From assembly GCA_002224055.1 (NCBI GenBank), contig AZLU01000050.1:124001-188000 (forward strand): DNA of 64,000 nt, written 5' to 3'. Shown piece after piece: positions 30,230-40,063 of this stretch; position 1 is the stretch's first letter, and each line of letters opens with the position of its first letter. The notes beneath the pieces are model-generated. The model was not told where the DNA came from. It saw nothing but the letters and a program-made list of their open reading frames with translations, and did no database searches. This DNA comes from Pezizomycotina sp. ARF18. Taxonomy: Eukaryota; Ascomycota. The position numbers and the translations under genes are program-made.

Positions 30230-30480
30230 TCTGATTAAAGCCCGTTGAGAGCCGTATGATGCGAAAGTATCACGTACGGTTCGGGAAAGAGGTTACGTGA
30301 CCCCAACCAACCGTTCGAGAATGGTAGCTTAACCTGAAACGTTATTCAGGTTTTGACTAAGAACATGCTCTGGCGCCCGGGGAGATAATATCAGTTATAC
30401 CGGGTTTGGGCACCTGCGCTTGATTTGGCGGAGTGTCACGTATTCCTTAGTTTATTACTTACAGCGGACTTCTTCATAGT
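30230..30480 (+). mobile_element. 3' end of a group II intron (domains V-VI)
   Basis: 30248-30281 is a classic domain V: GAGCCGTATGATGCGAAAGT paired with ATCACGTACGGTTC, GAAA loop. A domain VI-like hairpin (CCTGAAACGTTATTCAGG) follows near 30332. No reverse transcriptase is near; the only ORF before it is LAGLIDADG. The exon expected after it is not recognisable. Confidence 0.75.
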
Positions 30481-30594
30481 TCTATTGTTAGTGGTAAACC
30501 TTATAATAATAATTACTATTTTAATTTTATAACTTAGTATGTAATACAAATGGTAAGGTCTAAATTTTTATGAAATTATAAAATCATGTTGTAG

Positions 30595-30756
30595 AACGAT
30601 CCTGGACGTTTAAACCAAGTATCAGTGCTAATTAATAGAGAAGGTACTTTTTACGGACAATGTTCAGAAATTTGCGGACTTCTTCACAGCTCTATGCCTA
30701 TAGTTATTCAATCTGTATCGATTGAAAAGTTCCTACTTTTTTTACAAGAACAATAA
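30595..30756 (+). pseudogene. cox2: Second copy of the last cox2 exon
   Basis: Identical to 27953-28114 except GAT for GAC in codon 2. The reading frame is whole and the 15 bases after the stop also match; upstream, about 38 bases of intron 3' end are similar. It has no adjacent cox2 exon 5, so it is probably not used unless trans-spliced. Near identity means recent duplication or gene conversion. Confidence 0.85.
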
Positions 30757-31375
30757 AAAATATATTAAAAAATAATTTATTAAAAAAATAATTTATTAAA
30801 AAATAATTTATTAAAAAACTGATTCCGTTAACGGAATCAGTAAAAAATAATTTATGGGAGTTGGAAACTAGAGATTAAAAAGATAGTGTTTTATTAAATG
30901 ACTCGAGAATTTTACCAAGTATAAGAAGGATACCTTGTACAGAATTTTTTGACAGCCGGTAATGGACGATATAGCGAAAATGATCGTGATGTCTTTTTTA
31001 CTATAAAATCCACCCGGGGGGGGGGGGGGGAATACCGAATTTTGATACTTAAATAAACGTCTCTTGTAATTATAAGATTTTCTACTATCATTTATATATT
31101 AGTATCTTCTTTATATAAATTGATATAATTAGAATTTATTTAAAATTCTTTATTTTATTTTATTTTAGTTTTTTTAAGTATTATTATTTAGTTGAATTCT
31201 CTATTTTTGAATATTGTATTTTAATAAGGATCGTGAATAATCTTTTATTGTTATACAGGTTAATACCTTAATAATTAGCGTGTCTTATATAAATTGGTTT
31301 TATTTATTTCTCATAATTGTTGTTGTAAGCAATTAAAACCAATTGTTTAATTTCTCGACCCTTTTTTATATAATA
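30757..31375 (+). other. Spacer with simple repeats, a palindrome and a G15 run
   Basis: AATAATTTATTAAAA repeats at 30765-30815, a perfect palindrome CTGATTCCGTT/AACGGAATCAG at 30819-30840, and 15 consecutive G at 31016-31030. No gene seen. Confidence 0.7.
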
Positions 31376-31481
31376 AATCTATAAGATAAGACTTTTTATT
31401 TTCTTTTTCTGGTTAAAATAATATCAAATTGACTATAGTAATTGTAATTAATATTAATTTTTATCTAAATATTTTCTTTTT
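31376..31481 (+). promoter_or_regulatory. cox1 5' leader, copy B
   Basis: Near-identical to 11905-12011 and followed by the cox1 start that leads into the rest of cox1. Confidence 0.5.
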
Positions 31482-31697
<216 letters not shown>

Positions 31698-34215
31698 GTG
31701 CGCCATTGCGCCTCGTACTGGGGTCAACTCCAAAAGAGTTCTTGGAACTATACAACCAAGTAAAGAGCCTTCAGGCTGGTAGAGTCAAACTCTACGGGGA
31801 AACCCAAACAGCTAAGCTGAAGGAAAAAGGGTTAAACGTGACTGGTACAGCAGTCATAGGGTATAACCCCCATCTACGATGTTTACCGATCAGGATAACG
31901 AACTTGATACATATTGTCCGTCATAATAGGACCTTCAATCTACCTGTAACAAGGGTTGATGCTTATTGTGCTGAAATTTTATCATTAGTTTTTCAGTTGT
32001 ATAGTCTGCTAGATAAGCGGGAAACAATAAGGGACGTTACACAGAGTAAATCAAAAAATATGCAAGGATTCAAAACATCACACCCAGTCGTGGAACTATG
32101 GGATCACCTAAGGGAGCCAGACAAAATAAACTGCCACCAGCCAAGTGGTGGAATTAAAGTAATCGGACAAAGGTTCCTAACAGCCCAAAAAGGCAGCCGA
32201 AGAAGTTGGGGACTTCTAGGCGGTGACGGAACGGTCATAGTACTTAATCGGAAGGACCGTAGTCTTCACACAAGAATGCGAACCTTTGCTTCAAAAGCCG
32301 GGCTTGAAAAAAAGCCGATACGTGGCAGCGAAACAAAGATCCATTCTAACATCCAAACTAACTCGATTAATATAAAACAAATCGCTAACCTCAAAAATCT
32401 AATCACCGCATACGAACTAATTAAAAGTAAACCAGGAAACATGACTCCAGAAGCGGACGAACAGACACTTGACGGTATCGATATGAAATACTTTAAAGAC
32501 ATACAAAAAAAACTGAGGGCAGGTCAATATGAATTCCCACCCGCAAGGCGGATACAAATCCCCAAGCCTGGGAAGACAGACACCAGACCCATCACAATCG
32601 CTTCCCCAAGACACAAAATAGTACAAGAAGCCATAAAATTAGTTCTAGAACAAAAATTCGAACCGAAGTTCTTGGAAAGTTCTCACGGGTTCAGACCCAA
32701 ACGAGGTACTCACACTGCCATGCAATGTGTAGATGCAAAGTTTCAAAGCGTACATTACATTATAGAAGCTGACTTTTCCAAAGCATTCGATAGAATACCT
32801 CACGATAAACTTATGTCAAAAATAAAAATACACATAAGTTGTGAGAAAACCCTAAAACTAATAAACTCAAGTCTGAAAGCTGGATTCATTGAATTCAAAA
32901 AGATACATGAAAACAATGCAGGAACCCCCAAGGATCCACATTAAGTCCCCTACTATGTAATATATATTTACATGAACTGGACAAATTCATAGAAAATCTC
33001 AAGAAGGAAATGGAAGTGGGAAAGAAACGTAAAAGAAATAAAGAATACCAAAGTCTCTCCAATAAAGTTAAATACTGGAAAAACAAAAATCTAGACGAAC
33101 TCAAACCCATAGAATTCCAGGAACTCAGAAAGAAACTCCACGAAACCCCTAGTATGAGCCAGGACGACACTTATATACGAATACACTATATAAGATATGC
33201 CGACGACTTCATAATAGGAGTAGAAGGAAGCTATCAAGTGGCAGCAACAGTTCTAGAAAGAGTAAAAAACTTCGTTGAAAAGGAACTAGGATTAGAATTA
33301 AACCCAAACAAAACGGGAATTACCAAATACTCGGAAAAGCCAGTAGGGTTCCTTGGATACTTGATGGCCGCACCACATCTGAAAGGTGCCCGAAAACCCC
33401 TAGAAACAATTACCACCGACGAAAGAACTATATCACGTCGAAAAAAGGTAAGAATCCGGATCAATCTAGATCTACAAAAAACGCTAAGCAAATTAGAGGC
33501 TAAAGGATTCATTCGTAAAAGAACAAATCACCGCCAACACCAATCCCTTATATATAGAGGAAGATACAGAGGGAACTTAATAAATCTCGAACACGCAGAT
33601 ATCCTCCGTAGATACAACTCCGTAATAAGAGGTGTAAGCAACTACTACAGCTTTGTGAAAAATTGAAACCACCTTGAGTACATCGTATGACTACTAAACG
33701 AATCATGCGGGTTCACCTTGGCAAGAAAGTTCAAAATAAGGACTATACGTCAAACCATGCACAAATTCGGAAAGGACTTAGGATGCGAAATTACCAGAAA
33801 TGACCAAACTCATAGAATCTCAATCATAACACCCTCAGATCTTCAAAAAAAGAAGATATCCCAGAGCGTCATAATGGACCGGGAACCTCTACAAGAATTA
33901 AACATAACATGGAATTCCAAATTCACAAAGTCAAACCTATTTCAAGTCTGTGCAATATGTGAAACCCCAGAAAACGTACAAATGCATCACGTCAGAAAAA
34001 TACGCGATCTAAAAAACGGAAAACTAAAATTAGACTTCTTCACACGTCAAATGGCAGCCATAAATAGAAAACAAATTCCTTTATGTCAAGGTCATCACGT
34101 GGCACTTCACAACAATACTTGAACCGAATCTGAAAAGAAAAAGTTCCAAGAATACGTGAAAAACCGGAAGAGAGACCCAAAAGGAAAAAAAAGGGATATT
34201 AAAAAAGAAACATAA
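31698..34215 (+). CDS. Group II intron reverse transcriptase / maturase / HNH endonuclease
   Basis: RT blocks: 'ARRIQIPKPGKTDTRPITIA', 'SHGFRPKRGTHTAMQ', 'EADFSKAFDRIPH' and 'YADD' near 33196 (catalytic Asp pair). Then maturase-type 'GVSNYYSFVKNW' and an HNH zinc site 'VCAICETPENVQMHHVR' with 'LCQGHH'. The frame breaks near 32929, where CCCCC should be one base longer to read 'GTPQGS'; the catalytic region downstream is otherwise open to TAA 34215. It would promote splicing and retrohoming of its intron. Confidence 0.88.
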
Positions 34216-34366
34216 GAAACGATACAAAAAATGTCAAATCGAGAAAAAGTTAGGATGGAAAGGACGAGGAACGTCCTAGGTCGGAGATGGAAAGCTGTAT
34301 GATGGGAGACTATCACGTACAGTTTGGAGGGCAGTGGAAATCGTAAGATAACTAGACTGACCCTAC
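31698..34366 (+). mobile_element. Group II intron cox1-i1 with RT-maturase
   Basis: 5' end GTGCGCC, 3' end AC, and a domain V at about 34284-34318 (AAGCTGTATGATGG..CTATCACGTACAGTTT). It encodes a reverse transcriptase with maturase and HNH regions, in frame with cox1 exon 1 apart from the missing G. Its first 138 bases are duplicated at 12229. Confidence 0.9.
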
Positions 34367-34379
34367 TTTTTTTCATGGT
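34367..34379 (+). CDS. cox1: cox1 micro-exon 2 (13 nt)
   Basis: TTTTTTTCATGGT between the group II 3' end (AC) and the next intron (CATTTATGC). With the last A of exon 1 it restores 'ILM-IFFMV', and exon 3 continues 'MPALIGGF', exactly as in the family. Confidence 0.8.
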
Positions 34380-34480
34380 CATTTATGCTTATTTAGTTAA
34401 ATATAGACTATTAAAACTTTAATTCAAAATAGACTTTACTGAATAATATATTTAAGTCTTTTTATAAAGATTTATTTAAT

Positions 34481-34745
34481 TTATATGGCATGGCCAGGTA
34501 ATATAGTAATATATTTTTTTTTTTTCCACTAAATGCTAGAACATCTTTAGAGCTTTTGAAACTAGTTCTGCTTGTTTTCTTAAATGAAAAGCGGCAGAGT
34601 ACAGTTACATACAAAAGATTAGACAACTAGCAAGAGCTAAAAGTATAAGGGCTATCTAAGCATTAAACACTTTTACTGATGAGTTCCTCAGAGACTATAC
34701 GTGGAATACCCTCAGCGATGGTGGCCATCCAGTTAGTTAAAATAA
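34481..34745 (+). other. Group I core, copy left of nad6
   Basis: CATGGCCAGGTAATATAGTA (34489), AAATGCTAGAAC, ACAACTAGCAAGAGC, TTCCTCAGAGACTATACGTG (34683): P, Q and R-like elements. The S element is weak. Very like 36236-36540. Confidence 0.75.
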
Positions 34746-35081
34746 CCACAATAAAACAACATTTTATTGATACTTTGAATCCTAATTTAAATGTAGGCTT
34801 AGTAGTTAATAGTTCTGGTCGCTAAATCTTTTGACTGTTAAATACAGTTCCGCATGAATTTATATTCTCTTTTTCTTTTTTTAAATTATATTTTTTAAAA
34901 TGAGCTAGCAAAAAATAAATATATCTTTCGCTTTGGAACCGAAGGAGCGTAGTTTTAATTTTTGGATTTACATTTTCTTAAAAAAAGGGTGATCTTTTAG
35001 CGACTGGTGAAAAACTTTCACAAAAGTCTTTAATTAATTTTCTGTCTATAAAAATATCGAAATTACAAAATAAAAAAAAAA
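34746..35081 (+). other. Spacer before nad6
   Basis: AT-rich, no gene seen; presumably the nad6 leader and the end of a group I unit. Confidence 0.4.
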
Positions 35082-35735
35082 ATGGTTTATAATAATATAT
35101 TTTTCGATGATAATTTTTTCTCTAAAATATTAAGTGAATATTTTAATACATATTTAGAAATCTATGATAATGGTTATCAATTAATATGGCTTTATTTTAT
35201 AAGCATTGGTAGTTTATTGTCAGGTATATTTGTAATTATAACAAAAATCCTGTCTTAGCTGTATTATATTTAATTTCATTATTTTTATGATTGTCTGGGT
35301 ATTTATTTTTAATTGGTTTATCTTTTATTGGTTTATCTTACCTTCTTGTTTACATTGGAGCTGTTTCGATTTTGTTCCTTTTTATATTAATGTTAATTAA
35401 TATAAGAATCTCGGAACTTCAATCCCAGTCTCTAAATTCCCTTCTCTTAAGCTTTCTTATATCTATTGCTTTTTACTCTTCATTACTTAATCATACTCCT
35501 TCGAGCTTAAACATAAAATCCTTTATTACTTTATTATTTAATAATGTAAATTTAAGTTTTGATGTTAATTATGTTTCAAGCGAGAATTGAGACGGTAATC
35601 TTGTATCTACTACAGATATAAGTAGTATTGGTAATTTGATGTATTCAAGTCATTTTATATGACTAATTGTTACTTCAATTATATTATTATTAGCTATGAT
35701 CGGTGCTATAGTTATGACAGTGGATTCAGTAAATC
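35082..35735 (+). CDS. nad6: NADH dehydrogenase subunit 6, nested in cox1-i2
   Basis: Complex I subunit ND6: 'IFVIITKNPVLAVLYLISLF' spans a one-base deletion near 35255 in an A run, then 'GLSFIGLSYLLVYIGAVSIL', 'FLFILMLINIRISELQS', 'WDGNLVSTTDISSIGNLMYS' and 'LLLAMIGAIVMT', all typical. ATG 35082 is the likely start. The family normally stops a few residues after 'GAIV'; here the frame runs on for another 100 codons. Confidence 0.85.
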
Positions 35736-36202
35736 GGATTACTAATATTAACTCAGTATCATCAACATTTTATAATAGACCTCCTGTACAAAACTCTTCT
35801 GTGCCTACTACAAACCTTATCAAAAATAAAAAAAAAATATTAAAAAAAACTCTTGACGATTGTTTAGATTATGGAAAATTATATTTAGATACTTTTTTCT
35901 TTTCTTTAGATAGAATTGAAGAAAGTACTAATCTTAATTTATTAACTTTAGATGAATTAAAACTCTTGTATCAAAAAAAAACGAGATATTTATCAAGTAA
36001 AGCATCCTGCATCTAAAACTATTTTAGCTGAATTTAAAGACGATTCTAGATTAAATAGAGAATTTAGTTCTTTAAGTTTTTTTTTTAGCTAAAGAGCTTA
36101 AAGGGGATCGTGCGGTAATTAGAGTATATTTAAAAGGAACTAAGTCTGGTTATTATAGGGGTAAATGAAAATTTACTTACCTAAAATCTAAAACTGAATA
36201 AC
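35736..36202 (+). CDS. Unrecognised extension fused to nad6
   Basis: From 'VDSVNRITNINSVSS' the nad6 frame continues to TAA 36016 with a polar, Lys-rich sequence ('DDCLDYGKLYLDTFFFSLDR'). In shifted frames related-looking sequence goes on to 36202 ('LAKELKGDRAVIRVYLKG'). The breaks fall in A and T runs. It may be an ORF of an intron inserted near the nad6 3' end, since a group I core follows at once. No known domain seen. Confidence 0.45.
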
Positions 36203-36235
36203 ATTTATTAATGCTTATAAGTAATAATTAATTTA

Positions 36236-36540
36236 CTAGGCATGGCCGGGTAATATAGTAATATATTACTTTCTTTTCACTATGTGCTGAAATATCTTTA
36301 GAGTTTTTGAAACTAATACTGCAGTTTTCTTAAATGAAAAGCAGCAGAGGACAGTAACAAAAGATTAGACAATCAGCAGGAAACCAAAGGTATAAGGGCT
36401 ATATTTAAGCATTAAACACTTTTATTTAGTAAGTTCCTCAGAGCACTACACGTGAAATACCCATCTAATACGATGGGTAAAAATATAGTCCAAGCTTTTG
36501 CGAAAGCAAAGGATAATAAACGTATGCCTTTTTACTAAAG
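36236..36540 (+). other. Group I core, copy right of nad6
   Basis: CATGGCCGGGTAATATAGTA (36240), ATGTGCTGAAATATC, CAATCAGCAGGAAACC (36370), TTCCTCAGAGCACTACACGT (36432) and AAATATAGTCC (36480). About 85-90% alike to 34481-34745 by eye. The two copies bracket nad6. Confidence 0.8.
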
Positions 36541-36689
36541 TTGGTATAAAACCCGACAGTATGTTCTTAGCGCTAATTCTTATATATATTTTATATTTCA
36601 TATTTTTTCAAGAAATAAAACTATTCCGAATATAACTAAGCGTTTAGGGTACAGATTTTACCTTAAAAAATTAGGTTCGTTTTTTTTTT

Positions 36690-36860
36690 CTACTACAGCC
36701 ACACAGCTTTGCCTAGATCCGCACCTGAATAACAGGGTTTTGCAATGCTGAGAGTTCATTTTCCATTTCTATTTTAAGGGACGCCAAATATAAAACAGGT
36801 TGAAGAATTAAAGCTTTTAAATCATATCCTTTTTTTTATTTATAAAAATAAGTTAATTAA
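36690..36860 (+). pseudogene. LAGLIDADG N-terminal relic
   Basis: 'TATQLCLDPHL', then (with shifts) 'ITGFCNAESSFSISI' and 'YKTGWRIKAF': the start of a double-motif HEG. Its C-terminal half is at 38046-38585, beyond a GIY-YIG gene. Confidence 0.65.
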
Positions 36861-37175
36861 TATCTGCTAATCTTTTGAAGTATCATTAAATAATAATAAC
36901 AAAATATTCATTATTAGGGTTTATCGTCGATTTTTTTATTCATTAACTCTAACTCTGGCCCTCCACAACCGATGGTGTACGTTGGTTTAAATAACCGCCG
37001 TTGTAACTAAAGCAGTGGGTAAGGTTAGACTAGGCTATCTTTATAGTCTTCCCAACTATTCCAAATACACAAATTATTCTTATTTTTTGTGTCGATTTAA
37101 ACTAGTTGTAGCTAATTAGTTTCCAATTAATATAAATGCTTGTTAATTTACTAAAAATTTTACTAATATAAGACA

Positions 37176-37960
37176 ATGATGAAAAAAAATAAATTTAATC
37201 TTTATTCTCCGCTGGGGAATAGTCCTTTTGGTTATCCTTCTTTTGGTTATTTTGGTTCTTTTGGTGGATTGTTTCGCTTTCACATGGATAGAAAAAATCG
37301 TCGATATTTATCGGGAACAAATCCTATAATACCCGTTATGAGTTATACAGATTTATTGATACAAAAAAAGCAGATTATGAAAGATAATAAAGGTAAATCA
37401 GGAATTTATCGTGAGTAAATATTATTAATGGAAAAACTTATATTGGTAGTAGTATTGATTTATCACGTCGATTAAGAGATTATTTTAGCATTTATTATTT
37501 AGAACATGAAATTCAAAAAATTAATAGTATGATTTATAAAGCATTATTAAAAAATGGTTATTCAAATTTTATTCTTGAAATCCTGGAGTATTGTGATGTG
37601 GCGAATTTAATCAAGCGTGAACAACATTACATTGATTTATTGAAGCCAGAATATAATATTTTAAAAATAGCTGGTTCACCTTTAGGTCGTAAGCATTCTG
37701 AAGAAACTATAGCTAAGATGTCTAGTATTCAAACAGGAAAAAACATACTGAAGAAACTATAGCTAAATTGAGCGCTGCAAAAAAAGATAAATATCAATGA
37801 ATGAAGTTATTGATATAAAAAATAATATTACAACTATATATGATTCTATAACAGCTGCTGCATTAGCTTTAAATATTAGAAAATCAACCATTGCTATTTA
37901 TTTCACTCGTAATCAGAAGCTTTATAAAAATCAATATATATTTAAAAAGTTGGTTTACAT
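37176..37960 (+). pseudogene. GIY-YIG endonuclease, frame-broken, between LAGLIDADG halves
   Basis: 'KGKSGIY', 'TYIGSSIDLSRRL', 'LEYCDVANLIKREQHYID', 'KPEYNILKIAGSPLG', NUMOD3-like repeats. Breaks near 37411 and 37742 (A run), and the same ATGAATG frame split as at 53908. From about 37700 it is almost identical to 53815-54066. A palindrome (37966-37989) follows directly. Confidence 0.75.
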
Positions 37961-37965
37961 AAGAG

Positions 37966-37989
37966 ACTTCCTCTCTAGAGAGAGGAAGT
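37966..37989 (+). repeat. Palindrome ACTTCCTCTCT-family
   Basis: ACTTCCTCTCT, AG, AGAGAGGAAGT at the right edge of the GIY-YIG gene; absent from the near-identical copy after 54066. Confidence 0.9.
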
Positions 37990-38045
37990 TACAAAAAACC
38001 GTATGGATTTTGAACTTTGGTCTCAAATACTAGATCTAACTCACA

Positions 38046-38585
38046 ATAAAAACATTTAACTCAGGAAGGGTTATCGAAAATTATTGCGATTAAAGCATCG
38101 ATTAATTTAGGTTTATCGGACGTATTAAAAGCAGCTTTTCCAGAAATAGTTCCAGTTTCAAGACCTTTGATTCTAGATCAAAAAAAACCGGATCCTTATT
38201 GACTTGCTGGATTTGTAAGTGGAGAGGGTTATTTTATAAGTCTTTTCAAAAGTGATACTCTAACTGGATTTGCTGTAAGATTAAGATTTAATTTAACACA
38301 GCATTCTCGTGATACTCAATTAATGAAAAGCTTAGTAGATTACTTAGGTTGTGGTCGTTATGCTAATTTTAATAATAAAGATCACGGGAGATTTCATAGT
38401 TACAAATTTTGAGAACATTACTGGAATCATTATTCCATTCTTTGAAAAATCGTAGGAGTTAAATCTTTGGACTTTTCTGATTAAGCAGCTAAAATAATGG
38501 AAAATAAAGGTCATTTGACGCCCGAAGGCTTAGATCAAATTCGTTTAATAAAGTCTGGTATGAATAGAAATAGACAAGTACAATA
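38046..38585 (+). pseudogene. LAGLIDADG C-terminal half
   Basis: 'HLTQEGLSKIIAIKASINLG', 'WLAGFVSGEGYFISLFK' and a broken end ('IRLIKSGMNRNRQVQ'). It continues the gene begun at 36690. Confidence 0.75.
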
Positions 38586-38719
38586 GCTTTTTTTCTTTAG
38601 ATAGGAATTTGTTCAGAAGACAGAAAGTTTATGTCTAAAAAAATTGAAATAAAATATAAATAACTAATTAAACAAGAAATACAGTAACTAGTAGCATACG
38701 AAAAAATATTTTTATATAT

Positions 38720-39080
38720 TATTATTTTTCTCTCTCTTAAAATACCCCAATCGCAATTTACCTACAGGAATTTGTTTAGTTGGGTCTTTTTCCAATAATG
38801 TTGAAAGGGTATTAAGCTATTTCGAAAAAAAAAATACCACTTCCTCTCTTAAGAGAGGAAGTGGAAGAGGTGTTCAGTTTTTAGCGGACTATGGAATTGA
38901 AAATATTTAATTAATTATTATTTATTTAGACTACCATAAGTCTACAACACGTGATATTAAGATTTTAGAGGCTTATTATATTAACGAATTAAATAGTAGT
39001 TTAAGAGAAAGTAATAGGGAATATATAATTTTTTTAGATATTAAAAGGAATTATATGTTCAAACTGCATGCTTTTTCTTT
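38720..39080 (+). pseudogene. GIY-YIG-like relic split by a palindrome
   Basis: 'NLPTGICLVGSFSNNVERVL' and 'SYFEKK' precede a perfect 28-base palindrome (38837-38864), then 'FLADYGIENI' and 'LDYHKSTTRDIKILEAYYIN' follow. This resembles the mid-part of a GIY-YIG protein; family assignment is tentative. Confidence 0.45.
38837..38864 (+). repeat. Perfect 28-base palindrome
   Basis: CCACTTCCTCTCTT and its exact reverse complement AAGAGAGGAAGTGG. Same family as those at 18951 and 37966. Confidence 0.95.
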
Positions 39081-39181
39081 ACATTATAATTGGTAATTTA
39101 GGGTTTTGTTTACGCATTCCATTCAAATTTAGAATACTTTTAATTTACTAGGTTATTCAAATGTAGATCGGCGGGTTTCTT

Positions 39182-39962
39182 TTGCTAGCAAAACTAAAAT
39201 TACCATCTCCTCTTTATACAGTTAGTCTTTATTATAATTCTCTGGGAGGTTATGCTCACTTAATTAGCCAAGTTAAAAACGCTCTTAGCTTTGTTCGCTT
39301 ATCTAGCCTTTATTTAATTAGATCTTTTTCCACTAAGAAAGCACTGTACGATTTAGCACAATTAACTAGGATTTCATCAACTTTGACTCAGCCGCATAAA
39401 TTAAATTCTTTATTTATAACAGGATTCACCTGATGCTGAAGGCTGTTTTCAACTTAATATTATGAAAAATCCAAAACTAAAACTAGGTTGAACAGTAAAA
39501 GTAACATTAGCAATTAATCTATGTAAAAGATAAAGCGATTTTGAAACTCATTAAATCTTATTTGGTGGAATTGGAAGCATTACTAAACACGGGAAAAACA
39601 ATATGCAGTATCGTATTACTTCTTTGCAGGATTTAACTAATATTGTTATACCACATTTCATTAAGTTTCCTTTAATAACTCAAAAGAGAGCAGATTTTGA
39701 ATTATTTAAGCGTGCAGTTGAAATAATGAACAACAAGGGACATTTAACACCGGAGGGCTTACAAGAAATTGTTAATATTAAAGCATCAATAAATAGGGTT
39801 TTATCTGATGAATTGAAAAGAGCTTTTCCAAGTACTCTCCCAGTTAAGAGACCAGAATTAAAATTTAATAGTTTAAGCCAAGCATCTTTATATATTAAAG
39901 AAATAGTAGGTACTTGTGATAGGGGTGTTTTAAGAAGTCATATGAAAAATAATACTATATAA
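39182..39962 (+). pseudogene. LAGLIDADG N-terminal half joined to a NUMOD-like tail
   Basis: 'GFTDAEGCFQLNI' follows an extra C at about 39430; then 'MQYRITSLQDLTNIVIPHF' and 'EGLQEIVNIKASIN'. In place of a second LAGLIDADG motif it reads 'NSLSQASLYIKEIVGT' and 'VLRSHMKNNTI', like the DNA-binding end of GIY-YIG proteins. A chimera with three frame breaks. Confidence 0.65.
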
Positions 39963-40038
39963 AAGATGAATAATAGTGAAGATATAAATCTTTTTTTATT
40001 AATATTCATTTTTAATTATCCATCAATTAATAAATTTG

Positions 40039-40063
40039 TATGCCTGCTTTAATTGGTGGTTTT
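40039..40063 (+). CDS. cox1: cytochrome c oxidase subunit 1, exon 3
   Basis: 25 bases encoding 'MPALIGGF', placed between cox1-i2 (ends TTTG) and group II intron cox1-i3. Continued by 'GNFLLPL' at 42982. Confidence 0.82.

Larger units (their letters stand above)
34380..40038 (+). other. Compound intron region cox1-i2, housing nad6
   Basis: Between cox1 'FFMV' and 'MPAL'. It holds two related group I cores (34481-34745 and 36236-36540), nad6 with an extension, a GIY-YIG gene and several HEG relics. The total of 5.7 kb and the presence of a respiratory gene suggest stacked insertions. Confidence 0.65.

Noticed and set aside
32266-34382. Several minus-strand ORFs of 60-100 codons opposite the group II RT genes, and similar ones at 40471-43061
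   Set aside because: They are antisense shadows of conserved + strand RT coding sequence, have odd composition and match no family.
39090-39165. A cob fragment around TTACGCATTCCATTCAAATT
   Set aside because: Only a short similarity to the cob segment at 29070; too weak in AT-rich DNA.
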